Part shown: piece after piece, positions 51,880 to 59,740 of the stretch
How positions within the stretch are numbered: the first letter of the stretch is position 1
How the letters are laid out: every line of letters starts with the position of its first letter
Assembly: GCA_046329235.1 (NCBI GenBank)
Contig: JAXLVA010000001.1
Location: forward strand, 2,046,001 to 2,110,000
Reading direction: 5' to 3'
Source: JALONH01 sp046329235
GTDB lineage: Bacteria; Bacteroidota; Bacteroidia; Cytophagales; Cytophagaceae
Length of the DNA stretch: 64,000 nt
The notes under the pieces: generated by a model
The model's input: only the letters and a program-made list of their open reading frames with translations
Told to the model about the DNA's origin: nothing
Database searches by the model: none
Program-made: the position numbers and the translations under genes

Positions 51880-52794
51880 ATGCGATTTGTTCAATTAGCG
51901 GGGATATTCTTACGTCTATTCGGGTATTTCTACCTGTCGATCTATGTCACTTACACCATTTTAACCAATTTCAGTAACTACCCTACGGATGGAAAAAATG
52001 TAGCTGACTTTCTATTCAGCCATCCGGGAATAGCGCCGTTATTGGGTTTTAGCGATATGGCCGGCAAAATCGTAGGCTTTATTATTGTCCCTTTAATCTT
52101 CTTTCAATACTTACAAAAAGACATTTCATACGAGCCCATCTTTCGTTTCCCATCCTTAAAATTAATTCTCATTTCTGTAGGCTTATTGTTTTTATCCCTT
52201 CCGTGGATTAGTGCTTTGGCCGATTGGAACAAGGCTTTACCCATTTCGGAATGGTTCCCTACCGTAGGACCGGAAATGGAGAAAATGGAAAAACTTTCAG
52301 GCTCTATTATTAAGATGTTCTTAACCTGGGATAATGTAGAAATTGTCATCATTAGTATTTTATTCATTTCCGTTATTCCGGCCATTGGAGAAGAAATCAT
52401 CTTCCGTGGTGCAATGCAACAAGAGCTATTACATTGGTTCCGCAATCCGCACATTGCTATTTGGATATCCGCCTTTGTGTTTAGTTTTATTCACTTCCAA
52501 TTCTTCGGTTTCTTGCCTCGTTTCTTACTAGGAGCGCTGTTTGGCTATGTGGCCTACTGGACTGGAAGCATTTGGAGTTCTATTTTATTACACTTCCTTA
52601 ATAACTTTTTAACCTTAATCTGGTTAGTGTTATACCACCAAAAGTCAACCGATTTAAATCCTGAAAGCACCGAATATATTCCTCTATATGTGGTAGCTAT
52701 CATGGTAGCCGGAACTGCTTATTTATTGAAAGTATTATATCAAAATAAAAACATCGTATCCACCGAACGAATCGACCAACTCAATGGCTTCTAA
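51880..52794 (+). CDS. CPBP-family intramembrane protease
   Basis: 304 residues with about eight TM helices. The CPBP (Abi) motifs are GEEIIFRGAMQQEL (EExxxR, near 167-180), FSFIHFQFFG (FxxxH) and ILLHFLNNFLTL (HxxxN). Members are glutamyl proteases of the membrane, related to CAAX prenyl protease Rce1. Role here unknown. It overlaps cdsA by 11 bp, so it is in one operon with phospholipid genes. Confidence 0.93.
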   Translation: MRFVQLAGIFLRLFGYFYLSIYVTYTILTNFSNYPTDGKNVADFLFSHPGIAPLLGFSDMAGKIVGFIIVPLIFFQYLQKDISYEPIFRFPSLKLILISVGLLFLSLPWISALADWNKALPISEWFPTVGPEMEKMEKLSGSIIKMFLTWDNVEIVIISILFISVIPAIGEEIIFRGAMQQELLHWFRNPHIAIWISAFVFSFIHFQFFGFLPRFLLGALFGYVAYWTGSIWSSILLHFLNNFLTLIWLVLYHQKSTDLNPESTEYIPLYVVAIMVAGTAYLLKVLYQNKNIVSTERIDQLNGF

Positions 52795-53620
52795 TTTAAC
52801 ACAACGTACGATTACAGGATTGATAGGGGCTGCAGTCATGCTGTTTGCCATTGTGTATTCCTATAACACACTTTATGTATTAGCTTTCTTATTACAAACA
52901 CTAACGGTTTGGGAATGTTATCAATTATTTAACAAAGGAGAAAAACAACCTTTTGTTATCACAGGTACTCTAATCAGTGTTGGATATTTCATTTACCTAT
53001 GGTACCATCCTGCGTACAAACACCATACGTTTCCTGCTTATTTACTAGCCGGAGGTTTCGGGCTAGTTTGGTTACAAAGTTTATTCAGTCACCGTAGCAA
53101 TCCTATTGAATCGATGGTTTACACGGTATTACCTTGGATTTATATTACGATTCCGTTTGCCTTACTATTAGAAGTACCTTATTTGTCTACTATTTCCTAT
53201 TTCAAGGGCTATCGATATGAAATTATTATCAGTATTTTCTTCTTGATTTGGGCGAATGACATAGGGGCTTATTTTGTCGGAAAATCGATTGGAAAACATA
53301 AATTATTTGAAAGAATATCTCCTAAGAAAACTTGGGAAGGATCTATTGGAGGACTTTTGAGCGCTATTCTTATCGCCATTTTATTGTACTCTTACTGGGG
53401 CTTATTTTCATTTACTGAATGGATTGGCTTGACTATCATCACAGTAGTTTTTGGCAGTTTAGGAGATTTAGTAGAATCGCAACTAAAACGTGTGATTGGA
53501 GTAAAAGATTCCGGCACCCTATTACCCGGCCATGGAGGATTCTTAGATCGATTTGATGCCTTTCTATTTGCCTTGCCATTTGTGTATATTTATTTGCAAT
53601 TCCTTAGTAGAGGACTGTAA
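52784..53620 (+). CDS. cdsA: Phosphatidate cytidylyltransferase
   Basis: 278-residue inner-membrane enzyme that makes CDP-diacylglycerol from phosphatidate and CTP, the branch point of phospholipid synthesis. The signature is complete: SPKKTWEGSIGG and then GDLVESQLKRVIGVKDSG with PGHGGFLDRFDAF. About eight TM helices. It is in an operon with the CPBP protease upstream and psd 50 bp downstream. Confidence 0.96.
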   Translation: MASNLTQRTITGLIGAAVMLFAIVYSYNTLYVLAFLLQTLTVWECYQLFNKGEKQPFVITGTLISVGYFIYLWYHPAYKHHTFPAYLLAGGFGLVWLQSLFSHRSNPIESMVYTVLPWIYITIPFALLLEVPYLSTISYFKGYRYEIIISIFFLIWANDIGAYFVGKSIGKHKLFERISPKKTWEGSIGGLLSAILIAILLYSYWGLFSFTEWIGLTIITVVFGSLGDLVESQLKRVIGVKDSGTLLPGHGGFLDRFDAFLFALPFVYIYLQFLSRGL

Positions 53621-53670
53621 GAAATATTTAATGCGTTTTAATATATTTGTAGGAACTCTACAGTAACAAC

Positions 53671-54339
53671 ATGAGACTAACCATTCACCGTGAAGGATAT
53701 AAAATCCTTATTTATTTATTCATTTTTTTAACCGCTTTAAATGTATTGATGTTTTATGCATTTCCGGATAATACAACAGTACCTAATACCGTCCTTGTCA
53801 TTTCTTTAATATTATTCTTATTGATTTTACAGTTCTTTCGTAGCCCTATCCGTAATTTCGAGATTAACGATAATCAGATTATTGCACCGGCCGACGGGAA
53901 AGTAGTAGTGATAGAAGAAGTGGTAGAAACTGAATATTTCAACGAAAAACGCCGTCAGATCTCTATTTTCATGTCGCCGTTCAACGTTCATATTAATCGT
54001 AATCCTATTTCCGGCATGGTAACGTATTTTAAATACCACTCCGGTAAATATTTAGTAGCATGGCATCCGAAGTCTTCTACAGAAAACGAACGCACTACCA
54101 TTGTTATTCGTGGTAAAAACGATCATGAGATATTACTGCGTCAAATTGCAGGAGCTTTAGCCAAACGTATAGTATGGTATTTAGAAGCCGGAAAAGAAAT
54201 CGAACAAGGTGAAGAATTAGGATTTATTAAATTCGGTTCACGTGTTGATGTATTCGTTCCGTTAGATGCTAAAGTCATGGTTCAACTTGGACAGAAATCT
54301 GTAGGGGGTAAAACTGTTTTAGCTGAATTTTCGGCATAA
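53671..54339 (+). CDS. psd: Phosphatidylserine decarboxylase proenzyme, short type
   Basis: 222 residues. N-terminal TM (about 12-30) and a second hydrophobic stretch (41-56), then the decarboxylase domain with IIAPADGKVVVIEEV, ISIFMSPFNVHINRNP and FIKFGSRVDVFVP. The self-cleavage site is Gly189-Ser190 (KFGS), where Ser becomes the pyruvoyl group, leaving a short alpha chain. It makes phosphatidylethanolamine from phosphatidylserine. Its short size fits the archaeal-like Psd subtype common in this phylum. It follows cdsA. Confidence 0.95.
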   Translation: MRLTIHREGYKILIYLFIFLTALNVLMFYAFPDNTTVPNTVLVISLILFLLILQFFRSPIRNFEINDNQIIAPADGKVVVIEEVVETEYFNEKRRQISIFMSPFNVHINRNPISGMVTYFKYHSGKYLVAWHPKSSTENERTTIVIRGKNDHEILLRQIAGALAKRIVWYLEAGKEIEQGEELGFIKFGSRVDVFVPLDAKVMVQLGQKSVGGKTVLAEFSA

Positions 54340-54352
54340 GCAAATAATCCAA

Positions 54353-54382
54353 AAAATATTTTTTCAAATGAAAAAATATTTT
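54353..54382 (+). terminator. AT-rich hairpin after psd
   Basis: AAAATATTTTTTC and GAAAAAATATTTT pair perfectly over 13 bp with an AAAT loop, 14 bp after the stop. There is only one G-C pair, so strength is doubtful. Confidence 0.45.
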
Positions 54383-54388
54383 GATTGC

Positions 54389-54422
54389 TTGTATTAAAAT
54401 TCTAATCGGATTTATAGATTTG
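54389..54422 (+). promoter_or_regulatory. Promoter of the acidic-protein gene
   Basis: The -7 box TAGATTTG (54415-54422) is an exact match. The nearest TTG (54389-54391) lies 23 bp before it, at the long end of the range. Leader about 20 nt. Confidence 0.5.
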
Positions 54423-54446
54423 AAAAAATATTGAAGCTGACCTTTT

Positions 54447-54818
54447 ATGAAAACCAATTTTGCTATGCCTATTCTAGTAACTGAAGCCACCGAAGCGGTT
54501 ACTGAATTAATTTCCTCTATGGAAGGCATTACATTACATGAAGTAAATGCTTTTGCAAAACGCAAAGCTGACGAAGAGGAAGAAGATGACGAAGACATCG
54601 ATGATGATGACGTCGATGATGAAGAGGAGGACGAAGATGATGATTGGGGAGATGACTTTGACGAGGATGATTTCAACGAAGACGAGATTGAAGACTGGGA
54701 TGAGATCGAAGAAATCAACGAAGACGACCTAGATGATTTTGAAGAAGAAGACGAAGACGAATTCAGCAACGAAGAAGATGACTTTGAAGATGAAGGCGGC
54801 TGGGACGATAACTTCTAA
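54447..54818 (+). CDS. Hyperacidic protein
   Basis: 123 residues. The first 40 form an ordinary helix-prone segment (VTEATEAVTELISSMEGITLH). From residue 41 to the end, 59 of 83 residues are Asp or Glu, broken by spaced Trp and Phe (for example DWGDDF, DWDEIEEI, GGWDDNF). It has its own promoter and terminator, so it is a real gene. Such tails can mimic nucleic acid, bind basic proteins or bind divalent metals. I do not know the family. On the other strand it gives a Ser-rich frame, which is a mirror and not a gene. Confidence 0.8.
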   Translation: MKTNFAMPILVTEATEAVTELISSMEGITLHEVNAFAKRKADEEEEDDEDIDDDDVDDEEEDEDDDWGDDFDEDDFNEDEIEDWDEIEEINEDDLDDFEEEDEDEFSNEEDDFEDEGGWDDNF

Positions 54819-54843
54819 TTGAATCTTATAGAAAATTATTGAC

Positions 54844-54867
54844 AAGGGATGTGGAAACGCATCCCTT
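54844..54867 (+). terminator. Terminator of the acidic-protein gene
   Basis: AAGGGATGTG-GAAA-CGCATCCCTT: a 10-bp stem with one G-U pair and a GNRA tetraloop, followed by T. Confidence 0.93.
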
Positions 54868-54932
54868 TTTTTAGTTTCATTTTTTCTTAGTAATTTCAAC
54901 ACATTCAACCAGCAAATTAAGAATACCATTGT

Positions 54933-55511
54933 ATGAGTACCGAATCTGTTATTTTAAAAGAATTAGAAGAAGCTGCTGCTGTATTAACTCAGTTTATCGA
55001 AGAGCAAGAGCAAAACTCAACGGTCGCTGCTGCCGCTCAGCTTATGGCTGATTCAATTAATAACGGAGGGAAAATATTATCCTGCGGCAACGGCGGGTCT
55101 TCCTGTGATGCTATGCACTTTGCAGAAGAACTTACCGGACGTTACCGCGAAAACCGCAAAGCCATTCCGGCTATCGCCATCAGCGATCCGGGACATCTGA
55201 CTTGCGTTTCTAATGACTTCGGATATCAGTATGTTTTTTCAAGATACTTAGAAGCATTAGGAAATCGCGGAGATGTATTACTTGCTATCAGCACTTCCGG
55301 CAATTCCGGCAATGTCATAGAAGCAGCGATCACCGCTAAATCAAAAGGCATGAAAGTAATTGCTTTAACCGGTAAAGATGGGGGCAAATTAAAACCACTT
55401 GCGGATGTATGCATCAACGTGCCTCATTTTGGCTACGCCGATCGCATACAAGAAGTACACATCAAAATCATACACATCCTTATTTTGCTGATTGAAGAGA
55501 AAGTAAAATAA
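54933..55511 (+). CDS. gmhA: Sedoheptulose-7-phosphate isomerase
   Basis: 192-residue SIS-domain enzyme that turns sedoheptulose 7-phosphate into D-glycero-D-manno-heptose 7-phosphate, the first step of heptose supply for LPS. Motifs: SCGNGGSSCDAMHFAEELTG (about 50-69), YRENRKAIPAIAISD, AISTSGNSGNVIEA and the late His region HILILLIEE. Full length. The SCGNGGS loop binds phosphate. yifB follows 15 bp later and may be co-transcribed. Confidence 0.96.
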   Translation: MSTESVILKELEEAAAVLTQFIEEQEQNSTVAAAAQLMADSINNGGKILSCGNGGSSCDAMHFAEELTGRYRENRKAIPAIAISDPGHLTCVSNDFGYQYVFSRYLEALGNRGDVLLAISTSGNSGNVIEAAITAKSKGMKVIALTGKDGGKLKPLADVCINVPHFGYADRIQEVHIKIIHILILLIEEKVK

Positions 55512-55526
55512 CTCTTTAATACAGCT

Positions 55527-57065
55527 ATGTTAACCAAAACCTACGGCAGTGCCGTGCAGGGTGTTAATGCTTTTACCGTAACGATAGAAGCGGTCATTAA
55601 CTCCGGCAAAAATTTTTATATGGTTGGTCTCCCGGACAGTGCCATCAAAGAAAGTGAACAACGCGTAGAAGCCGCTTTGAAACAATATGGCTACTATATG
55701 CCCAGGCAAAAAGTAGTAGTCAACCTTGCCCCTGCCGATGTCAAGAAAGAAGGTAGCTCTTACGACTTACCTATTGCACTAAGCATCCTACATGCCTCCG
55801 GACAAATCATCACCGACCAACTAGAACGTTACATGATTATGGGTGAATTGTCTTTGGATGGCGAAGTCAAAGCCATAAAAGGTGTGCTGCCCATAGCTAT
55901 TGAAGCGCGCAAGCAAGGATTCAAAGGTTTTATACTTCCAAAAGCGAATGAAGACGAAGCCGCTATTGTAAATAACTTAGATATTATAGGCGTTGAAAAT
56001 ATTAAAGATGCTATTGATTTTATTGAAGGACATCTGCATATAGAGCCTAAGCGCATTGACACCCGCGCACAGTTCAGCATACAGCAAAACTTTTTTGATG
56101 TGGACTTTGCGCATGTACAAGGACAAGAAAATATCAAACGAGCATTGGAAATAGCGGCAGCCGGTGGTCATAACGTCATCATGATAGGCCCACCCGGTGC
56201 CGGTAAAACGATGCTGGCGAAACGACTCTTCTCTATCCTACCGCCGTTAACTTTACAAGAAGCATTAGAAACAACTAAAATACATTCGGTAGCAGGGAAA
56301 TTAGGAAAACAAACATCATTGATGACACGTCGTCCGTTTCGCGCTCCGCATCACACCATCAGCGATGTAGCCTTAGTGGGTGGCGGCGGACATCCACAGC
56401 CCGGTGAAATTTCATTAGCGCATAACGGTGTTTTGTTTTTAGATGAGTTACCGGAATTCAAACGCACGGTGTTAGAAGTGATGCGTCAACCACTAGAGGA
56501 GCGTAGAGTAACCATTAGTAGAGCGCGCGTAACGGTGGACTTCCCTGCCAACTTCATGCTCATTGCCAGTATGAATCCGTGTCCGTGCGGGTATTATAAT
56601 CATCCGGAGAAAGAGTGCGTATGCGGACCGGGAATCGTGCAGCGCTATCTGAATAAAGTCAGCGGACCACTATTAGATCGAATTGATTTACATGTTGAAG
56701 TAACACCGGTGAAGTTTGATGAAATGATAGCCAACCGACCGGCAGAGAGCAGTGAAGATATACGAGAACGAGTAGTGAGAGCCCGCATGATTCAGGCGGA
56801 GAGGTTTAAAGAAATGGAGGATGTTTTCTGTAATGCCATGATGCCCTCTCAACTTGTAAAAGTAGTATGTGAGTTAAATGAGAGTGGCAAAACGCTTCTA
56901 AAAACGGCCATGGAACGACTAGGGCTTTCTGCCCGAGCCTATGATCGAATACTGAAAGTAGCACGCACCATAGCCGATTTAAATGGCTCAGAAGCGATAG
57001 AAACGGAACATTTGGCAGAAGCTATCCAATATCGCAGTTTGGATAGGGAAAACTGGTCAGGATAG
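55527..57065 (+). CDS. YifB/ComM-family Mg-chelatase-like AAA+ ATPase
   Basis: 512 residues. N-terminal ChlI/S5-like domain (FTVTIEAVINSGKNFYMVGL at 12-31), AAA+ core with Walker A GPPGAGKTM (about 216-224), LFLDELPEFKRTVLEVMRQP with Walker B, and C-terminal lid with MERLGLSARAYDRILKVART. The Cys-rich insert NPCPCGYYNHPEKECVCGP is typical. ComM is a branch-migration helicase in natural transformation. Full length. Confidence 0.95.
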   Translation: MLTKTYGSAVQGVNAFTVTIEAVINSGKNFYMVGLPDSAIKESEQRVEAALKQYGYYMPRQKVVVNLAPADVKKEGSSYDLPIALSILHASGQIITDQLERYMIMGELSLDGEVKAIKGVLPIAIEARKQGFKGFILPKANEDEAAIVNNLDIIGVENIKDAIDFIEGHLHIEPKRIDTRAQFSIQQNFFDVDFAHVQGQENIKRALEIAAAGGHNVIMIGPPGAGKTMLAKRLFSILPPLTLQEALETTKIHSVAGKLGKQTSLMTRRPFRAPHHTISDVALVGGGGHPQPGEISLAHNGVLFLDELPEFKRTVLEVMRQPLEERRVTISRARVTVDFPANFMLIASMNPCPCGYYNHPEKECVCGPGIVQRYLNKVSGPLLDRIDLHVEVTPVKFDEMIANRPAESSEDIRERVVRARMIQAERFKEMEDVFCNAMMPSQLVKVVCELNESGKTLLKTAMERLGLSARAYDRILKVARTIADLNGSEAIETEHLAEAIQYRSLDRENWSG

Positions 57066-57158
57066 CAAAATTGGCACGATTTTGTGGTATAAAACCCTTA
57101 AACACCCTTTTTCGTTAGAAAGAGGTATTAGAATATTCCAAATTCAGATAATAATTAC

Positions 57159-57166
57159 TATATTTG
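57159..57166 (+). promoter_or_regulatory. -7 box directly before the orphan sorting-domain gene
   Basis: TATATTTG is an exact TAnnTTTG. The ATG at 57173 is 6 nt after it. I see no TTTG at the -33 distance, so the promoter call is moderate. Confidence 0.45.
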
Positions 57167-57172
57167 GTTAGT

Positions 57173-57505
57173 ATGAAAAAGTGGCTACAAGTTTTAGGAT
57201 TACTTCTATTCTTAGGAATGAGCCCTGCGATGGCGCAGAGCGATTCCAGCTATTTCCATATTGCCCCTAATCCTACAGAGGACGACATCACCATTCAATT
57301 GGCGGCTCCTCAAAAGAATTTAAAGGGTGTTCGAGTATATGATTTAATCGGAAAAGAAATTGCTTACATTGATTTAAGTGGCAAATCCGGTTTCATCACT
57401 TTCAAGATTGATTTAAGCTATTTACCACCGGGTGTCTACTTCTGCACGGTTTACACGGATAAAGGAATTTTAGAATCTAAAAAAGTAATAAAAAAGGGAA
57501 GTTAA
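57173..57505 (+). CDS. Orphan T9SS sorting-domain protein
   Basis: 110 residues from ATG 57173 (a TTG at 57164 would add three). Signal peptide ends at AMAQ (about residue 22). All of the mature part is one type A sorting domain: FHIAPNPTEDDITIQLA, VRVYDLIGKEIAYIDL, LSYLPPGVYFCTVYTDKG and SKKVIKKGS. There is no room for cargo. It could be a remnant of a larger gene, a modifier of the secretion machine, or a tiny surface protein. Its own promoter-like box and terminator argue for expression. Confidence 0.85.
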   Translation: MKKWLQVLGLLLFLGMSPAMAQSDSSYFHIAPNPTEDDITIQLAAPQKNLKGVRVYDLIGKEIAYIDLSGKSGFITFKIDLSYLPPGVYFCTVYTDKGILESKKVIKKGS

Positions 57506-57518
57506 GCTTCCCTTTTTT
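57491..57518. terminator. Bidirectional terminator with stop codon in the loop
   Basis: AAAAAGGGAAG and CTTCCCTTTTT pair around TTAAG; the TAA of the orphan sorting-domain gene (57503-57505) lies in the loop. It also serves the converging kinase gene. Confidence 0.9.
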
Positions 57519-57530
57519 ATTTGATATAAC

Positions 57531-59051
57531 TTAATCCATTGGCAACAAAACTCTAAACGTAGTTCCTTTATTCACTTCGCTTTCCACTTCAATTCTACCA
57601 CCTAAAAGCTCTACTTGTTTTTTCACTAATAGCAATCCTAAGCCTTTCCCTTCTATATGCGTGTGGAATCGTTTATAAAAACCAAACAACTGATTACCGT
57701 ATTTCTCTAAGTTAATTCCTAATCCGTTGTCACTACATTCAATACAGATTAAATTATCATCTGTAGTATAACTTGAAACTCTTATCACAGGCTTAACATC
57801 TAAGCGGCGATATTTGACAGCATTAAAAATTAAATTATACAAGATGCTATGCAAATAGCTTTTTATCGTGAATAGTGTGGGGTATTGTTCAAAATCAAAA
57901 ACAAATTCAGCTCTCGACATCCCTATTTGAGAAGACAACAAAGACAAAATCCCTTCACATTCATTTCTTAAGTTTACTTTAGCTTTAAGATTATCTTGTT
58001 GATCTGAATTATTAATCACCAAATTCAAATCTTTAATAATCGTATCCAGATTCTCTATTGACTTATAGATATGATGCACCACTTCTTTCGTCTGCTTTGC
58101 ATCCTGCTCCGGAAAATCAAATATTTTCACTAAACCCATCAAGGTAGCAATAGGACCACGTAGGTTATGTGATATAATGTAGGAATATTGATTCAACAAT
58201 TCATTCTGCTGCACCAACTCCATATTTATTCGTTTCAAATAATCTTCATACTCTATATGTTTAGTCACATTGGTACTAGACATAGTTACTCCTACTACTT
58301 TTTGATTTTCATAAATAGGAGTTAAAGAAGCTTCAAAGTAAATAGGACTGTTTCCAAAATCATACTTTCTAACATACGTTACCGATTCACCAGCAAGTAC
58401 CTTGTTGAAATTTTCAATAAACGAAGGTCTTAGATCAGGCGCTATGACTTCATCCACCAGTAACCCGGGTACTATTTCTCGTCCCCATACCGATCCACTT
58501 TGCTCTTTAATATTTCTATTAAACCAAACGAACTTACGATCTACATCTAAGATGGCTAGATACTGTATAGAGTTTTCATATACGGTATTCAGCTTGCGTT
58601 CACTTTCCAGTAAAACTTTTTCTGCTAGTTTTTGAGCGGTAATTTCTCGACTAATAAAATACACCGATGTAATGTTGTTATCATCATCCTTAATAGGTGA
58701 TAAATAATTTTCATAATATCGATAGGCGCCTAGCGTTTCCCCTTCTGAATAATATACTACCGTTTCTTTTTTATTACATACAGCATCCAATGCATTAGCC
58801 ATTAATTCATGTGCATACAATGGCGTTACTTCAAAAATATCTCTGCCTACTAACGCTTCTAATCTAGGTTTTTCTATTCCGGGAATATGAATCACCATGA
58901 TTTTATATTCGGCATTCAATCGTATAATAATATCCGGAGATGCCTCAAAAAGCACTTTATACGTGTTACTAGCCGCCTCTGCTTTCAGCTTCTTGACTTC
59001 ATCCTGCAATCGCTGATTTTCGCTCCTATATTTTTCTATTTCCTCTTCCAT
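57531..59051 (-). CDS. Soluble PAS-domain histidine kinase
   Basis: 506 residues with no TM segment. An N-terminal coiled coil (1-25) precedes two PAS domains (about 30-140 and 150-265), each with its closing strand (VYFISREITAQKLAE and GVTMSSTNVTKHIE). HisKA has YIISHNLRGPI with phospho-His295, and HATPase_c has ILYNLIFNAVKYR, CSDNGLGI and GKGLGLLLVKKQ. HNLRGP instead of HELR is common in this phylum. No response regulator is adjacent. The signal sensed by the PAS domains is unknown. Confidence 0.94.
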   Translation of the reverse strand: MEEEIEKYRSENQRLQDEVKKLKAEAASNTYKVLFEASPDIIIRLNAEYKIMVIHIPGIEKPRLEALVGRDIFEVTPLYAHELMANALDAVCNKKETVVYYSEGETLGAYRYYENYLSPIKDDDNNITSVYFISREITAQKLAEKVLLESERKLNTVYENSIQYLAILDVDRKFVWFNRNIKEQSGSVWGREIVPGLLVDEVIAPDLRPSFIENFNKVLAGESVTYVRKYDFGNSPIYFEASLTPIYENQKVVGVTMSSTNVTKHIEYEDYLKRINMELVQQNELLNQYSYIISHNLRGPIATLMGLVKIFDFPEQDAKQTKEVVHHIYKSIENLDTIIKDLNLVINNSDQQDNLKAKVNLRNECEGILSLLSSQIGMSRAEFVFDFEQYPTLFTIKSYLHSILYNLIFNAVKYRRLDVKPVIRVSSYTTDDNLICIECSDNGLGINLEKYGNQLFGFYKRFHTHIEGKGLGLLLVKKQVELLGGRIEVESEVNKGTTFRVLLPMD

Positions 59052-59433
59052 ACGGCTACGCCACTACGTTATTGTTAAAAATTAAAAACATCTGTTGTGG
59101 ATATCTGTTCAAAATATCCGACAAAACAAACTTCTCCCCCCGTTAATTAAACCATTATACCCCTTGTAACGGAGATGGTTTTTCTTTGTTCATCAAAAAA
59201 CACACGCATTTACATTAATTGGTCGAAAAGTGATAAATCGATTTTATATATTCTAAATAAGTATCCCAAGCTGCCCATACTATTATTACAGTATTTACTT
59301 TACCTCAAGATGAAAATAAGAATAAAAGTGCTAAGTATTTCATAAATTAACGGTTAGTAAAACTAAATGTACATATCATTAATGGTTGAATCAAATCAAA
59401 GATTGTAAAGATATACTATAAATTGAATTCATT
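59052..59433. other. Intergenic region, no clear gene
   Basis: 382 bp between the divergent PAS kinase and DUF6787-like genes. GGATAT and ATATCC (59098-59118 area) form a short inverted repeat upstream of the kinase. A 56-codon frame at 59175-59345 has no likeness or ribosome-binding site that I trust. Otherwise I see nothing that I can name. Confidence 0.5.
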
Positions 59434-59733
59434 ATGCTGTCTTATTTCAAAGAAAAGTGGGGAGTAGACTCTTGGTGGAGATTAACTAAAATCTTCATCG
59501 TATTTGCGATTACGGGTATGTCAGCTGTGCAAGTCAAAAAAATCATTTTTCCTTTTATAGGAATCGACCATACCACCGCTTGGTACATTTATTATCCTGT
59601 ATGGCTTATTACCATTACCCCTTTCTATTATATCTTTTTAACCATCTATTCTCACTTGTTTGGGGAAGGTCCTTTTTTTATGGCCATGATGAAAAAAACA
59701 TGGGACCGTATGAGAGGTAAGAAAAGTAGTTAA
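59434..59733 (+). CDS. Small membrane protein, DUF6787-like
   Basis: 99 residues with two TM helices (about 17-36 and 53-77). It begins MLSYFKEKWGVDSWWRLTKI and ends with the basic tail MMKKTWDRMRGKKSS. Small proteins with this KW.V..W...LI start, two helices and a basic end are common in Bacteroidota (I believe DUF6787). Function unknown. It converges with the glycosyltransferase gene 7 bp away. Confidence 0.8.
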   Translation: MLSYFKEKWGVDSWWRLTKIFIVFAITGMSAVQVKKIIFPFIGIDHTTAWYIYYPVWLITITPFYYIFLTIYSHLFGEGPFFMAMMKKTWDRMRGKKSS

Positions 59734-59740
59734 CTTTTTA

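Noticed and set aside
54275..54769. Ser-rich ORF on the minus strand
   Set aside because: It is the mirror of the GAx-rich acidic gene on the plus strand, which has proper promoter and terminator.
32876..57150. 16-bp identity ATTCCAAATTCAGATA at 32876-32891 and 57135-57150
   Set aside because: In 64 kb of AT-rich DNA a few 16-bp matches are expected by chance, and the flanks differ.
59175..59345. 56-codon ORF between the PAS kinase and the DUF6787-like gene
   Set aside because: AT-rich chance frame with many Ile, Leu and Lys, no convincing ribosome-binding site at the right distance and no recognisable pattern.
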